Assembly: GCF_000243695.2 (NCBI RefSeq)
Contig: NZ_AHMN02000005.1
Span: 285,501-349,500, forward strand
Length of the DNA: 64,000 bases
Direction of reading: 5' to 3'
Origin: Leptospira kirschneri serovar Cynopteri str. 3522 CT
GTDB taxonomy: Bacteria; Spirochaetota; Leptospiria; Leptospirales; Leptospiraceae
The position numbers and the translations under genes are program-made. Below are positions 45,354 through 56,820 of the stretch, one piece after another. Position 1 is the stretch's first letter, and every line of letters begins with the position of its first letter. The notes beneath the pieces are model-generated. The model saw nothing but the letters and a program-made list of their open reading frames with translations. It was not told the origin of the DNA and did not search any database.

Positions 45354-47348
45354 ATGAAAATAATAAAATTTTTAAGAATTGCATTTCCGATCCTTATTAC
45401 GTTACCCGCATTTTCTGAAACTATTCCTTGGAACGAAAATCAAATTCGTCTTGGAATTTACTCTCAAATTTTAGAAGATCCAGATTCCAGTCTGACGATT
45501 GAATCCGTTCAAAACAAAGAATTTCAACAATCCAAACAAATAAATCCTTCTTTCGGGTTTACGAAATCCGCTTATTGGTTGAAGTTTTCGTTTCATAATC
45601 CGGAAGAAACTTTTAAAGAAAAACTTTTAGAAGTTACGTTTCCATTGATCGACGAAGTAATTCTATATTCTCCCGAAAATGGAACATATGAACAAACTAT
45701 CGTAGGAATAGAAAAACCTTTTAAGGACAGGCCTATCGAAAGTCATACCTTTGTGTTTCCAATTCATGCTCCTCCAGGTGTATCCACTTTTTATCTTCGA
45801 TTTAAAAACGAAGACAGTATGCAAATGCCTCTGATTCTTTGGGAGCCTGACGCGTTCTATAAGAATATTAGAGATATTCAATATATTAATGGACTCTATT
45901 TCGGAATTCTGATCGCTATGGCTGTGTATAACTTGTTCCTCTTATTTACGGTAAGGGACAAAAGTTATTTCTTTTACGTTTTTTATATTCTCTGTTTCGC
46001 TATTTTTTTAATGTCTCAATACGGATTTGCCTACGAATATCTTTGGCCAGAATTTTCCTGGGGAGCCAGACGAATGAATCCATTCTTGGCCGGTCTTTTG
46101 GAATTTAGTATTCTGCTTTTTACAAAAGACTTTTTGGATACAAAGAACACGTTTCCCACCCTGCACAAATACAATCGTGTTTTAATCGTTCTTTGTGCAA
46201 TGGCTTCGTTCTCTTCTTTTTTTGTGAACTTAACTCAAGGAGCGTTGCAGGTCGCGATCTTAGGTCTTTTAACCGCGATTTCCATATTGGTTTCGGGAAT
46301 AAAAACGTTGATGTCAGGTTTTCGTCCTGCTCGTTATTTTATGATCGCATTCTCGGTCTTACTTTTAGGAGGAGCGTTCTACGCATTAAAAACCATAGGA
46401 GCCATTCCGGTTTCTTTTGTTACGGAATACAGTATGCAAATCGGTTCCGGTTTGGAAGTAACCTTACTTTCTTTAGGACTTGGAGACAGAATCTCTCTTT
46501 TGATTAAAGAAAAACAAGCCAGACTGAACGAATCCTTTGCAAGATTTGTTCCTTCTAAACTCATCCATCTTTTGGGAAAAAACGAAGTGATCCAAGTTGC
46601 GCTCGGTGATCAGATCCAAAAAGAAATGACCGTTTTATTTTCCGATATTCGTTCTTTTACCGAACTTTCTGAAAGTATGAATCCACAAGAAAATTTTAAT
46701 TTTCTAAACTCTTATTTAGAAAGAATGACACCGGCAGTCGAAAAACATTCCGGAACCATCGATAAATTTATCGGCGACGCGATTATGGCGCTTTTTGAAA
46801 CAAACGCGGAAGACGGTTTGATGGCTGCTATCGAAATGCATCGTCAATTGAAACTATACAACGCGGATCGAGATCGCCACGGTTATAAGCCGATCGAAAC
46901 AGGTATCGCCCTTCATAAGGGACCTGTTATGTTGGGTACGATCGGTTCTAAAAACCGAATGGAGGTAACTGTAATTTCGGATACGGTGAACACGGCCTCC
47001 CGCATAGAAGGTCTTACTAAAAATTACGGAGCAAAAATACTCTTGAGTGAAACTGCGTTTTCTTCCTTAAAAGATCCTTCCCAATTTCTATATCGTTATC
47101 TAGGTAGAACATTTGTAAGAGGGAGAAAAGAAGATCTTTCTATATTAGAATTTTGTGATACAGAAAGCGACGAGGCGGAACAATTCTTTAAAACAAAAAG
47201 TAAATTTGAAAGAGGAGTTTTCCATTTTTTTGAAGAAGAATATACTTTTGCATTCAATCATTTTAGGGACGTCTTATCGGAATATCCTACTGATTCTGCA
47301 TCTGCTTGGTATTTGCAAGCTTGTAGAACTTCTCTCAAAAGCGAATAA
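45354..47348 (+). CDS. Membrane-bound class III adenylate/guanylate cyclase with 7TMR-DISM sensor
   Basis: 664 residues from ATG 45354, with GGAG 7 nt upstream; an earlier ATG at 45309 lacks signal-peptide character. A signal peptide (about 1-22) leads to a periplasmic 7TMR-DISM extracellular region (about 40-170), then seven membrane helices (about 180-385: YFGILIAMAVYNLFLLFTVR and following). The cytoplasmic catalytic domain (about 420-620) has the metal aspartates D431 (VLFSDIRSFTE) and D475 (DKFIGDAIMALF) and the transition-state segment VISDTVNTASRIEG. The product is a cyclic nucleotide, probably cAMP given the usual specificity residues, but this needs assay. Ligand-responsive signalling at the inner membrane is the likely role. 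It is a single-gene unit. Confidence 0.93.
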   Translation: MKIIKFLRIAFPILITLPAFSETIPWNENQIRLGIYSQILEDPDSSLTIESVQNKEFQQSKQINPSFGFTKSAYWLKFSFHNPEETFKEKLLEVTFPLIDEVILYSPENGTYEQTIVGIEKPFKDRPIESHTFVFPIHAPPGVSTFYLRFKNEDSMQMPLILWEPDAFYKNIRDIQYINGLYFGILIAMAVYNLFLLFTVRDKSYFFYVFYILCFAIFLMSQYGFAYEYLWPEFSWGARRMNPFLAGLLEFSILLFTKDFLDTKNTFPTLHKYNRVLIVLCAMASFSSFFVNLTQGALQVAILGLLTAISILVSGIKTLMSGFRPARYFMIAFSVLLLGGAFYALKTIGAIPVSFVTEYSMQIGSGLEVTLLSLGLGDRISLLIKEKQARLNESFARFVPSKLIHLLGKNEVIQVALGDQIQKEMTVLFSDIRSFTELSESMNPQENFNFLNSYLERMTPAVEKHSGTIDKFIGDAIMALFETNAEDGLMAAIEMHRQLKLYNADRDRHGYKPIETGIALHKGPVMLGTIGSKNRMEVTVISDTVNTASRIEGLTKNYGAKILLSETAFSSLKDPSQFLYRYLGRTFVRGRKEDLSILEFCDTESDEAEQFFKTKSKFERGVFHFFEEEYTFAFNHFRDVLSEYPTDSASAWYLQACRTSLKSE

Positions 47349-48624
<1,276 letters not shown>

Positions 48625-48636
48625 TTTCACTCACTC

Positions 48637-48672
<36 letters not shown>

Positions 48673-48742
48673 AAATTCAAAATCAATTAAATCATAAACG
48701 GCGAGAGTAAATTCTAATTCTTATTCATTACTTATGAACTAC

Positions 48743-51700
48743 TTACGCATCAGGATTCGGTGAATTTCGTCTTACCATCTGATTGAGTTTTTCTATATAA
48801 GAAAATGCTGCAGGAACCACTACTAAAGTGAGAACCGTAGAAGAAATCAATCCGCCAATGATCGCAACACCCATACTCGTTCGTTGACGAGAAGCTTCGT
48901 TCAAGCCGATTGCAATCGGCAACATTCCCGCGATAAGAGCAAAAGAAGTCATCAAAATCGGTCTCAATCTTTCTCTTCCCGCTTCGATAATCGCTTCTTT
49001 CATTTCTTTACCTTGTGACAACAATTGATTGGTAAAGTCCACAAGAAGAATCGAGTTCTTGGTAGCGACACCGATCAACATGATCAACCCAATCATGGAA
49101 AAAATATCCAAGGATTTTTGAGTAATAAAAAGAGCGATAAAAGCTCCACAAAGCGCAAGAGGTAACACGAGCATAATCGCAATCGGCGTAATAAAACTTT
49201 CATAAAGAGAAGCAAGAACCATGTAGATAAATAAGATCCCAAGTCCCATTGCAATCGCCATAGAAACTCCCATCTCTTTAAAACTTTCCGCTTGTCCGGA
49301 ATATCCGATCTTCACACCCGAAGGAAGAGGAATTTCAGTCTGACTGATCTTTGCAACTTCTTCCATAGCCCCACCCATTCCAGGACCTTTAGGATTTACG
49401 TCCGCATAAATTTCCACGGCCTTATTTCGATTGAGACGATTGATCGTTGCAAGACCGGTGGATTCTTCCGCTTTTGCTACGTTTTGAATCGGAATCAGTC
49501 TGTTGTTAAAATTAGGCACAAAGGAACTATAAAAATTTTCCTTTAAATCTCTTTGAGAATCTTTCAGTCGAACACGAATATCATACTCAACTCCATTTTC
49601 TCTATAAACCGCAGGTGTGGTTCCTTCTACAAGAGTTCTCAACTCAGACCCTATGATCGTTCCAGGAACTCCTAAAAGTACTTCCTTTTCCCGATCCGGA
49701 ACCACTCTAAACTCAGGGGCTCCCGTTCTATAACTTGTATCTACGTCTAAAAGTGCCGGAGATTTTTGAAGACGTTCGAACAACTTCTTAGCATAGTCTT
49801 CAACAACTTCTCTCTTTTGACCGCTGACCGTTAGAGTAAAAGGTCTTTGTCCTCCTCCCACATTGTCTACGTCCTTTACGATCGGATTGGCGAAAGAAAA
49901 TTCTGTCAGTTCCTTACGAAGAAACGCTTTGAACTGAGTTGTGTTCATCTTCCTATCTTTAGAAGGAACCATTTCTACGAACATATTAGTGCTACGGTTC
50001 GTGTTAAACATAGAAACAATTTTGATTTCCTTATAAGAACGAATCTTTTGATCTACTTGTAGAGCAATCTGAGACATTTTTTCCAAGGACGTTCCTGGCG
50101 GCATATCCAAGGTCACAGTAAATTTACCCTCGTCCTGAGCCGGAAGGAACGTCTTAGGAATAAACTTAGTCAAAACCAAACTGACTACGAAAATTAAAAC
50201 CGCTCCGGAAAGTATAAAAAAAGGCCTTTTTAAAGTGAACTTCAGAACGGAAGCGTATTTTTCTTCCAACCAAGATTGAAAAACATTAAAAATACTTAAT
50301 ATAGAATCTAGGCCTACCTCTAACTTTCCTAAAACAAACACGATAGGAGAAAATACGGTGGATAAAATTCCTTTGGAGGTCTTATTCTGAGAACGGATTT
50401 TAGAATAAGCGATCTCTTCCAACGTCGTAGCACCTTTTGTTTTTCCTTTTACTGCTTTGGTTGTAATTTCGGGAATCGATTCAGAAGAAGAATTGTGCGC
50501 GTGATTTCCTACCTTTCCACCGAAATACGCCGACAACATAGGAGCAATCGTAAGCGCGTCATAAAGAGAAATAAGAAGAGCAAAACATACTGTCAGTCCA
50601 AACTCTCTTAGAAACTGTCCTACAATTCCACTGATAAATGCGATCGGCATAAAAACTGCAATCACTGTCATTGTAGTAGCGATCACCGCAAGTGTTACTT
50701 CTTTGGTGCCTTCGATAGAAGCTTCTCTCGCAGTTTTTCCCATTTCTCTGTGTCTGAAAATATTTTCTCGAACTACAATCGCATCGTCGATCAGAAGTCC
50801 AACCGCAAGACTGAGAGCTAAAAGAGTCATCACGTTTACGGTAAAACCAGCAATCGCCATAAGTATAAACGCACCCAACAAAGAGTTTGGAAGTGCAAGT
50901 CCAGTAATCAAAGTCGAACGAACACTTCCTAAGAATAACAACACTACAATGATCGTAAGTATGATTCCGATGATAATCGTTTCTTTTACGTCATAGATAT
51001 TGTTGTCGATCGTTATGGAAGAATCATTGGTAGACGTCAACTCTGGCGAACCGTTACGTTTCAAAAGATCTTGATTGATTTCTAGAACTTTCTTTTTTAC
51101 AGATTGTGCAACCGCAACCGTATTAGATCCGGACTGTTTATATACCATTAGAAAAACGGCTTTTCTACCGTTTAGATAAGCACGGGAGGTTTCGTCTTCA
51201 ACTGTATCCTTGACTTCTCCTAATTGTCCGATTTTAATAGGAACTTCATTTCCAAAAAGAGAGATGGGAGTGTCTCTGATTTCTTCGGGAGATTGGAATT
51301 CGTTGATCGTTCTATATACAAGCTCCTTATCGGTCTTACTAACTTTTCCGGCGGGAATGTTCATACCTCCCGAAGCAAGTCGATTGGACACGACCGAAGC
51401 TGGAATCATATGTTCTTTGAGTTTGTTCCGATCTAGTTCTACGTGAATTTCTCTTTTACGTCCTCCGTAGATGGTTACGTTTCCTACGTCTTTGGTGGAA
51501 AGAAGAATCTGCTTCACTTCTTCATTGGCAATATCATAGAGTTCCGCATCCGGTAATTCGGCTCTCAGTGCAACGATTACGATTGGTTGATCCGCTGGAT
51601 CGATTCTTCGGATGACTGGTTCTTTTGCGTCATTTGGTAATTTCGGTTTAACACTAGATACTTTATCCCGAACTTGTTGTTCTGCATATTTTACATCAGT

Positions 51701-51994
51701 TTCCAGAGTAAATTCTACAATAACGGTCCCCACTCCTTCGTTACAGACCGCTCTAACTCTTTTCACTCCTGAAATCGTAGATAGTTCGTCTTCAACCGGT
51801 TTTGCAATTAGTGTTTCGATTTCGTTAGGAGCTGCACCTGGATAAGGCACAGTTACGGTCACGACCGGAATCGTTACATTGGGAAATAAATCTACCCCCA
51901 ACTTGCTCAAAGAAAGGTATCCCGCGACCAGGATGAGTAAGACCGTACAAGTGACGAAAATCGGTCTTTGAATCGAAAGCGAAGCCAAGCTCAT
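48743..51994 (-). CDS. RND multidrug-type efflux transporter
   Basis: 1083 residues, with AGGAGG 8 nt before ATG 51994. It has the complete RND plan: a first helix (LASLSIQRPIFVTCTVLLIL), porter domains, and the proton-relay residues D403-D404 in GLLIDDAIVV (helix 4) and a lysine in GVATKNSILLVDF (helix 10). These match the HAE class of hydrophobic and amphiphilic drug pumps such as AcrB. A basic/Ser-rich insert (about 500-560) between helices 6 and 7 is longer than in E. coli pumps. No adaptor or channel gene is adjacent; the adaptor may be encoded elsewhere. The TetR gene lies just downstream. Substrate unknown. Confidence 0.95.
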   Translation of the reverse strand: MSLASLSIQRPIFVTCTVLLILVAGYLSLSKLGVDLFPNVTIPVVTVTVPYPGAAPNEIETLIAKPVEDELSTISGVKRVRAVCNEGVGTVIVEFTLETDVKYAEQQVRDKVSSVKPKLPNDAKEPVIRRIDPADQPIVIVALRAELPDAELYDIANEEVKQILLSTKDVGNVTIYGGRKREIHVELDRNKLKEHMIPASVVSNRLASGGMNIPAGKVSKTDKELVYRTINEFQSPEEIRDTPISLFGNEVPIKIGQLGEVKDTVEDETSRAYLNGRKAVFLMVYKQSGSNTVAVAQSVKKKVLEINQDLLKRNGSPELTSTNDSSITIDNNIYDVKETIIIGIILTIIVVLLFLGSVRSTLITGLALPNSLLGAFILMAIAGFTVNVMTLLALSLAVGLLIDDAIVVRENIFRHREMGKTAREASIEGTKEVTLAVIATTMTVIAVFMPIAFISGIVGQFLREFGLTVCFALLISLYDALTIAPMLSAYFGGKVGNHAHNSSSESIPEITTKAVKGKTKGATTLEEIAYSKIRSQNKTSKGILSTVFSPIVFVLGKLEVGLDSILSIFNVFQSWLEEKYASVLKFTLKRPFFILSGAVLIFVVSLVLTKFIPKTFLPAQDEGKFTVTLDMPPGTSLEKMSQIALQVDQKIRSYKEIKIVSMFNTNRSTNMFVEMVPSKDRKMNTTQFKAFLRKELTEFSFANPIVKDVDNVGGGQRPFTLTVSGQKREVVEDYAKKLFERLQKSPALLDVDTSYRTGAPEFRVVPDREKEVLLGVPGTIIGSELRTLVEGTTPAVYRENGVEYDIRVRLKDSQRDLKENFYSSFVPNFNNRLIPIQNVAKAEESTGLATINRLNRNKAVEIYADVNPKGPGMGGAMEEVAKISQTEIPLPSGVKIGYSGQAESFKEMGVSMAIAMGLGILFIYMVLASLYESFITPIAIMLVLPLALCGAFIALFITQKSLDIFSMIGLIMLIGVATKNSILLVDFTNQLLSQGKEMKEAIIEAGRERLRPILMTSFALIAGMLPIAIGLNEASRQRTSMGVAIIGGLISSTVLTLVVVPAAFSYIEKLNQMVRRNSPNPDA

Positions 51995-52242
51995 TTTGTG
52001 AACCTCCTAATTTTACCGGCTGACCAAAACGTAAAAACTATAAGACTTTTCCAACTGGAAACAATTTTTGAATTATTTGTTTTTCATCAACTAAGAATTT
52101 CTTATACCAAAGTAGTTATCTGGAAGTTCCTACAGAATGTGTCAAGGTGTTCTAAACTCGAAAAGTTAAAGATTATAAATGGATTTAATTTGATATGCGG
52201 AATATTCAAATCTGCTGAATTTGTGGGAACTACTTTATCATT

Positions 52243-52732
<490 letters not shown>

Positions 52733-52887
52733 ATTCTATAGCCGTAAGCAAAATGTTTCGTTTATAGGTTTATTTTTTCGTAAAAGAAATTGGATATAAC
52801 ATCAAAGTTGTGGTAGTTCCCACAGATTACGTCTCATTCCAGCAACTTAAAGGTTTTGAAAACTCCAATCAATTCACTACAAGACTA

Positions 52888-53601
52888 TCAACGAGAATTA
52901 CTTACACAACGAAGATACCCAGAAACATTTTTTGGAGAAGTGATGTTTGTAGAACCGTTCGTAAAATTCACCTTCCAAGCAACTGCAGAATTCTGAGGAT
53001 CACTCGTACTACTCCAAAATTCAATTAGACTTCCAACAGGATTTCCAGGAAACCAATCCTTTCGAATTGTAGGAGCTTCATAACTGGTTCCAGAAGAAGC
53101 ACAGGTTTTAGAATTATCTTGTGACAGAGTCAAATCAGTTCCGTTAGAACAAAATACAATTCCCTTTAATTCGGAATGAGTGGGAACTCTCCAAGTTGCA
53201 GACTTACCGGAAACCTGAAAAGTGGAACAAGAATCAAAAGCAGATCCAGAAATTAAAGTGCCTCCCGAAGTTCCATTACATTGGTTGTCTAAACTAGAAC
53301 AATATTGAGGAGAAACTAAAAAACCGGTACAAGAATCGGAAGCGGCATTGTATGTCTGGCCTCTAGAACACCTCATCCAAGTAAGACCGGTGGACGGGAA
53401 AAAGATCGTTTCTCCTTGGATCACCGGAGGAGAAGCCGCAGTCGAAGACAAGATCAATAACAAAGGAACTAAAGATTCTTCTTTTTTTTCATCGGAAGAA
53501 ACCAGATCCTTAAAAACAGGATTTAAATAACAAGCAGAGCTTAAAAATAAAAAAGAAGAAATAAAAATTCTTAAAAAAAACATTCGAACGTTATTCGCCA
53601 T
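52888..53601 (-). CDS. DUF1566-domain lipoprotein
   Basis: 237 residues from ATG 53601; GTG 53610 overlaps the upstream stop and would add three residues. Lipobox LSSAC24. After a short spacer the DUF1566 (Lcl C-terminal-like) domain runs from about 70 to 237: [47 protein letters not shown] and NVSGYLRCV are the family hallmarks. Many cysteines (C27 region, CSRGQ, SCTGF, YCSSL, QCNGT, SCSTF) suggest disulfides. DUF1566 proteins are extracellular and common in Leptospira; some are proposed adhesins. It is translated from the same unit as the preceding lipoprotein gene (stop and start nearly touch). Confidence 0.88.
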   Translation of the reverse strand: MANNVRMFFLRIFISSFLFLSSACYLNPVFKDLVSSDEKKEESLVPLLLILSSTAASPPVIQGETIFFPSTGLTWMRCSRGQTYNAASDSCTGFLVSPQYCSSLDNQCNGTSGGTLISGSAFDSCSTFQVSGKSATWRVPTHSELKGIVFCSNGTDLTLSQDNSKTCASSGTSYEAPTIRKDWFPGNPVGSLIEFWSSTSDPQNSAVAWKVNFTNGSTNITSPKNVSGYLRCVSNSR

Positions 53602-53610
53602 TGAACCCAC

Positions 53611-54345
53611 TCAATCTTGAAACCGAACTCTTTGTACGTCCGAACGACGAAAGGTTCTTTCTTTACCTTTGTAAAATAAACGTACACCCTCCCCGTCCAT
53701 ACGAGTCACTGTACCTTTTGCAATTTCACCCGACTTTAAATACAAAAGAGAAAGGTTTTTAGATTGTTTTACTTCCTTATTCCAAGTGTTGTCCAATTCC
53801 TCTTTGAAAGAAGCATGAATCCTTTCTTGCAATTCTTCTTTCCATTGTCTTTCGTTTTGTCTAATATAATCTTCTTTAATCTTTGTAGTATCAATTTTAG
53901 AGACTTCTTTTTCCGGTTTTTCAGCTGGAGGATTAGAAATAGGAACTACTTTGGAAGAAACGATTTCTTTAGTATCACAATTTTCTGCGTCGATGGTTTT
54001 ACGAGTAACGGAGGCGGCAATTCCCAAGAAAGTACTGAGTATTCCATCCAACCAAGTAGTTTTCAAACTCACTCGATACGTTCGATTTTGATCCGGTATA
54101 ATTTCCGAATAATTGATCTTATTGATAGGAATCGAACCGAATAAAATATACCACTGATGTTTTTTACCGATCGATTTGCAACCGTCCGAATTAGAATTCT
54201 TTTGAGGACCGGTAATAAGCTGTCCTCCTTTTACCGAACCCAATTCTAAACTTGTACAAGAATATAAGAAAAACAGAATCAATGTAAAGAATCCAAACCG
54301 AAATAAAACCAAAAAAGAATATAAAAGACTCAATAGATTCTTCAC
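53611..54345 (-). CDS. Bor/TRL-like lipoprotein with C-terminal Sm-like domain
   Basis: 244 residues. Signal peptide with lipobox FLYSC30. Residues about 60-125 ([20 protein letters not shown] and following) form a beta/helix region of a type found in leptospiral Bor- and TRL-like lipoproteins, ending in [18 protein letters not shown] helical, charged segment (about 155-200, [21 protein letters not shown]) leads to a C-terminal beta-barrel of about 45 residues ([40 protein letters not shown]) that resembles an Sm- or SH3-like fold. Function unknown. It is first in a two-gene unit with the DUF1566 lipoprotein. Confidence 0.8.
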   Translation of the reverse strand: MKNLLSLLYSFLVLFRFGFFTLILFFLYSCTSLELGSVKGGQLITGPQKNSNSDGCKSIGKKHQWYILFGSIPINKINYSEIIPDQNRTYRVSLKTTWLDGILSTFLGIAASVTRKTIDAENCDTKEIVSSKVVPISNPPAEKPEKEVSKIDTTKIKEDYIRQNERQWKEELQERIHASFKEELDNTWNKEVKQSKNLSLLYLKSGEIAKGTVTRMDGEGVRLFYKGKERTFRRSDVQRVRFQD

Positions 54346-54900
54346 TTACAACGAACTCCCAACTTCACAAAATGACGTGCTGTTGGTATGTTTTTAGAAA
54401 CTATTCTAAAAGCGACTTTTTTTCTATAAAGGCCGTATCAAAAGCTTCTATTTTATTTTCAAACAGATTTTGAAATATGCCTCAGTCCATTTTTGAGATG
54501 AATTCTGGCAACTTGGAAATAATTAACGCAAGTTCATCATTGTAAGAAATCCGTTTTATCTCGAAAAAATAAAAACGAATGTGGAAATTCGTATCCATCT
54601 ATATTTTCAAAATAAATCTTGAAAATGGAAGAACTTATACTATTTAGAACTATATAAACAAAGTACCCAATATTTTGGATTCCCAAAAGTGTTTTATAAT
54701 AAAAACTTATAGTATTTAATTTTATAGAACTCAAATTACTAATCCTATAAAACCGAAGTACCACAATCGAAATTTTATCGTAAAAGCCAGTTTCAAATAA
54801 AGTATTAGACACTCTAAATCTTCCCGAGTAAATGAACACGGTCGTATAAAAAGAAGTTTGATACAACCAATGATTTTAAAAAAAAATTCCAAACAAGCAG
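54346..54900. other. Divergent intergenic region
   Basis: 555 nt between divergent genes, containing an end-like AACGCAAGTTCATCATTGTA (54524) and AT-rich DNA. Two phrases (TACCCAATATTTTGGATTCC and AAACTTATAGTATTTAATTT) resemble others in the window only loosely. A 109-codon minus-strand frame has no domain character. Confidence 0.4.
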
Positions 54901-55908
54901 ATGATCTCAAACAATTTGAATCTTAAAAAACTAGAAACTCCAAAATTCAATCCAAGAGGAATTTTAAAATTTCCTTTTATACAAACGGCTCTCGCTTCCT
55001 TAAAGTGGAACCTACCGAAAGAAATGACCTTCTTAAAAAATACAGAAAGAATGATCTTAGACGTCGGTAAAGGAATAAGGTTGGAAGGCTACTTAAATAA
55101 ACAAAAAAATCAAAAGCCAAAAGGGTTTTTAATTCTATTACACGGTTGGGAAGGCAGCGTTGATTCAACTTACATTTTGAGGACTTCCAACTATTTTTAT
55201 GAAAAAAGATATGATATTTTTCGTTTAAACTATAGAGATCACGGAGAAACACATCATCTCAATCCAGAACCGTTTAACGGAAGTTTGCTGGAAGAAACAT
55301 ACGAAGCCATTCTTAAAGTTGCGACGTTTGCAGAAAAGGGAATTCCAATTTTTATCATCGGTTTTTCCTTGGGAGGAAATTTTACTCTTAGAATTGCTAG
55401 ACTTCATTCTCAATCAAAAAATAAAATCAAACAACTTAAAGAATGTATCGCTATATCACCTGCAATTCATCCGAAAGATGCAACAATTCTAATGGACCAA
55501 AAACGAATCATAGGTAGATACTTTCTTAAAAAATGGAAACAATCAATATTAAAAAAACAGAAACATTTTCCCACTTTAATTCCTTATGATAAAATCCTAA
55601 AGGAAAAATCCGTAATGAAAATGACCGAGAAGATGATCAATTCTACCGAAGAATTTAAGGATCTAGATCATTACTTCGGGACTTATACTTTAGGAGAAAA
55701 AGAACTTTCTCAAATCTTAATTCCAACCACCATTTTGACTGCAAAAGATGATCCAATCATTCGTGGAGAATCCTTTCTTTCTCTTCATCCCAATCGAAAC
55801 GTAAGAATATCCATTCAGGATTTTGGAGGGCATAACGGTTTTCTAGAAAACTGGAAAGGAGCTTGCTGGTATTTTCGCGTTTTAGACGAAATTTTTAGTG
55901 CGCATTAA
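54901..55908 (+). CDS. YheT-type alpha/beta hydrolase
   Basis: 335 residues. The alpha/beta-hydrolase core carries LHGWEGSVDSTYI (oxyanion region, about 80-92), the nucleophile S156 in GFSLGGN, the acid D283/D284 in TAKDDPI and the histidine H311 in GGHNGFLE, in the usual order and spacing. The combination HGWEGS and GFSLGGN with an N-terminal region of about 60 residues is typical of the YheT/UPF0017 (abhydrolase-4) family, whose substrates are unknown but probably esters or acyl lipids. No signal peptide. Start ATG 54901 has a weak ribosome-binding site. The upstream 555 nt gap is shared with the divergent lipoprotein unit. Confidence 0.92.
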   Translation: MISNNLNLKKLETPKFNPRGILKFPFIQTALASLKWNLPKEMTFLKNTERMILDVGKGIRLEGYLNKQKNQKPKGFLILLHGWEGSVDSTYILRTSNYFYEKRYDIFRLNYRDHGETHHLNPEPFNGSLLEETYEAILKVATFAEKGIPIFIIGFSLGGNFTLRIARLHSQSKNKIKQLKECIAISPAIHPKDATILMDQKRIIGRYFLKKWKQSILKKQKHFPTLIPYDKILKEKSVMKMTEKMINSTEEFKDLDHYFGTYTLGEKELSQILIPTTILTAKDDPIIRGESFLSLHPNRNVRISIQDFGGHNGFLENWKGACWYFRVLDEIFSAH

Positions 55909-56050
55909 AACTATATAATACAAAACCCAATCCAATCGTTCACACTTCAAACCTGTGAATTCAAAGTAAGAAAACCGGGGCGAATCCGGCGTTGCCGGAC
56001 CGCGCTTTCAGCTCCAGTCAATAAATTGCATGAAAGAAACTTAATACGAT

Positions 56051-56143
56051 AGAGTTGTTGAAAAATGAATTCTCCATCTATTTCTACTTCATGAAAACGG
56101 TCGATTGAAGCAACTTTATTAATCCGGCTTTTTCAACAACTCT
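56051..56143. mobile_element. Family A element, copy at 56.1 kb
   Basis: 93 bp from AGAGTTGTTGAAAAATGAAT to GGCTTTTTCAACAACTCT, flanked by T and A, with the interior TTCTCCATCTATTTCTACTT. Confidence 0.75.
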
Positions 56144-56645
56144 AATATATCATATTGAATTACAATTTATTGACTACGCTTCAATCGCTTTCGCATTGGA
56201 TTATAGAACTTACATGAAACGGCACGTTGTGATAACATTTACAATTACTCATAAATATATAATAAAATCATAATATTTCACATGAAATCAGCGTTTTGTG
56301 ATAGAATCAACGGTAATTATTTTTATAGGGATCAGTAGAACACATAAAAATAATCCTAAACTTGTTTCAAAACCTAAAATGTAAGAACTTCTTCAAAAAG
56401 CTAACAAATCCGGGTTAAATGTTATTTTTTGAAACCTTCCATATCTTTGGTAAAATTAATTGTTAACTTTGGTGTTATTTTTATGCGTCCTACTCGTAAT
56501 TACTCAACTTTATAGAGATGCGTAAAGCATACTTTATAAATTTCTAATTAACCATTCGGAATTCCATAAAAAGCGTCATACCTGGACGTTTACAAACTAT
56601 AGTGATTTTACATCAAAATCTTTAGATCTTGGGACAAATGTTAAT

Positions 56646-56745
56646 AGAGTTGTTGAAAAATTCCATAGTGAAGATTCGTAAAATTGCTTCAATTGTCCAT
56701 TCAATCCAATACAAACAGATCAAGAATTAATTTTTCAACAACTCT
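56646..56745. mobile_element. Family A element, reverse orientation, before the barrel gene
   Basis: 100 bp from AGAGTTGTTGAAAAATTCCA to AATTAATTTTTCAACAACTCT-type end, perfect 17-bp arms, flanked by T and A. It lies 75 nt before the start of the next gene and could carry or replace its promoter. Confidence 0.8.
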
Positions 56746-56820
56746 ATTATGATTCCTACATTTTATTTGCTCGAAAGAATGAGCGGTTTTTTTCTGCTAT
56801 ACTTACAAAAGGATTTTAAG

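Larger units (their letters stand above)
55909..56820. other. Gap with two family A elements
   Basis: 912 nt. It contains the short hairpin form CCGGC/GCCGG (55986-55998), followed by a CAGCTCCAGTCAATAAATTG phrase, then family A elements at 56051-56143 and 56646-56745. Between them are phrases like GAACACATAAAAATAATCCT (56338) and ATGCGTCCTACTCG (56484) that recall family B ends. The first 75 nt after 56745 form the leader of the next gene. Confidence 0.6.

Noticed and set aside
52888..53610. GTG 53610 as start of the DUF1566 lipoprotein
   Set aside because: It abuts the stop of the upstream gene. ATG 53601 has a better ribosome-binding site and gives a normal lipoprotein signal.
54537..54866. 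109-codon minus-strand frame upstream of the hydrolase gene
   Set aside because: Tyr/Ile/Phe-rich peptide from AT-rich DNA, no ribosome-binding site, no domain.
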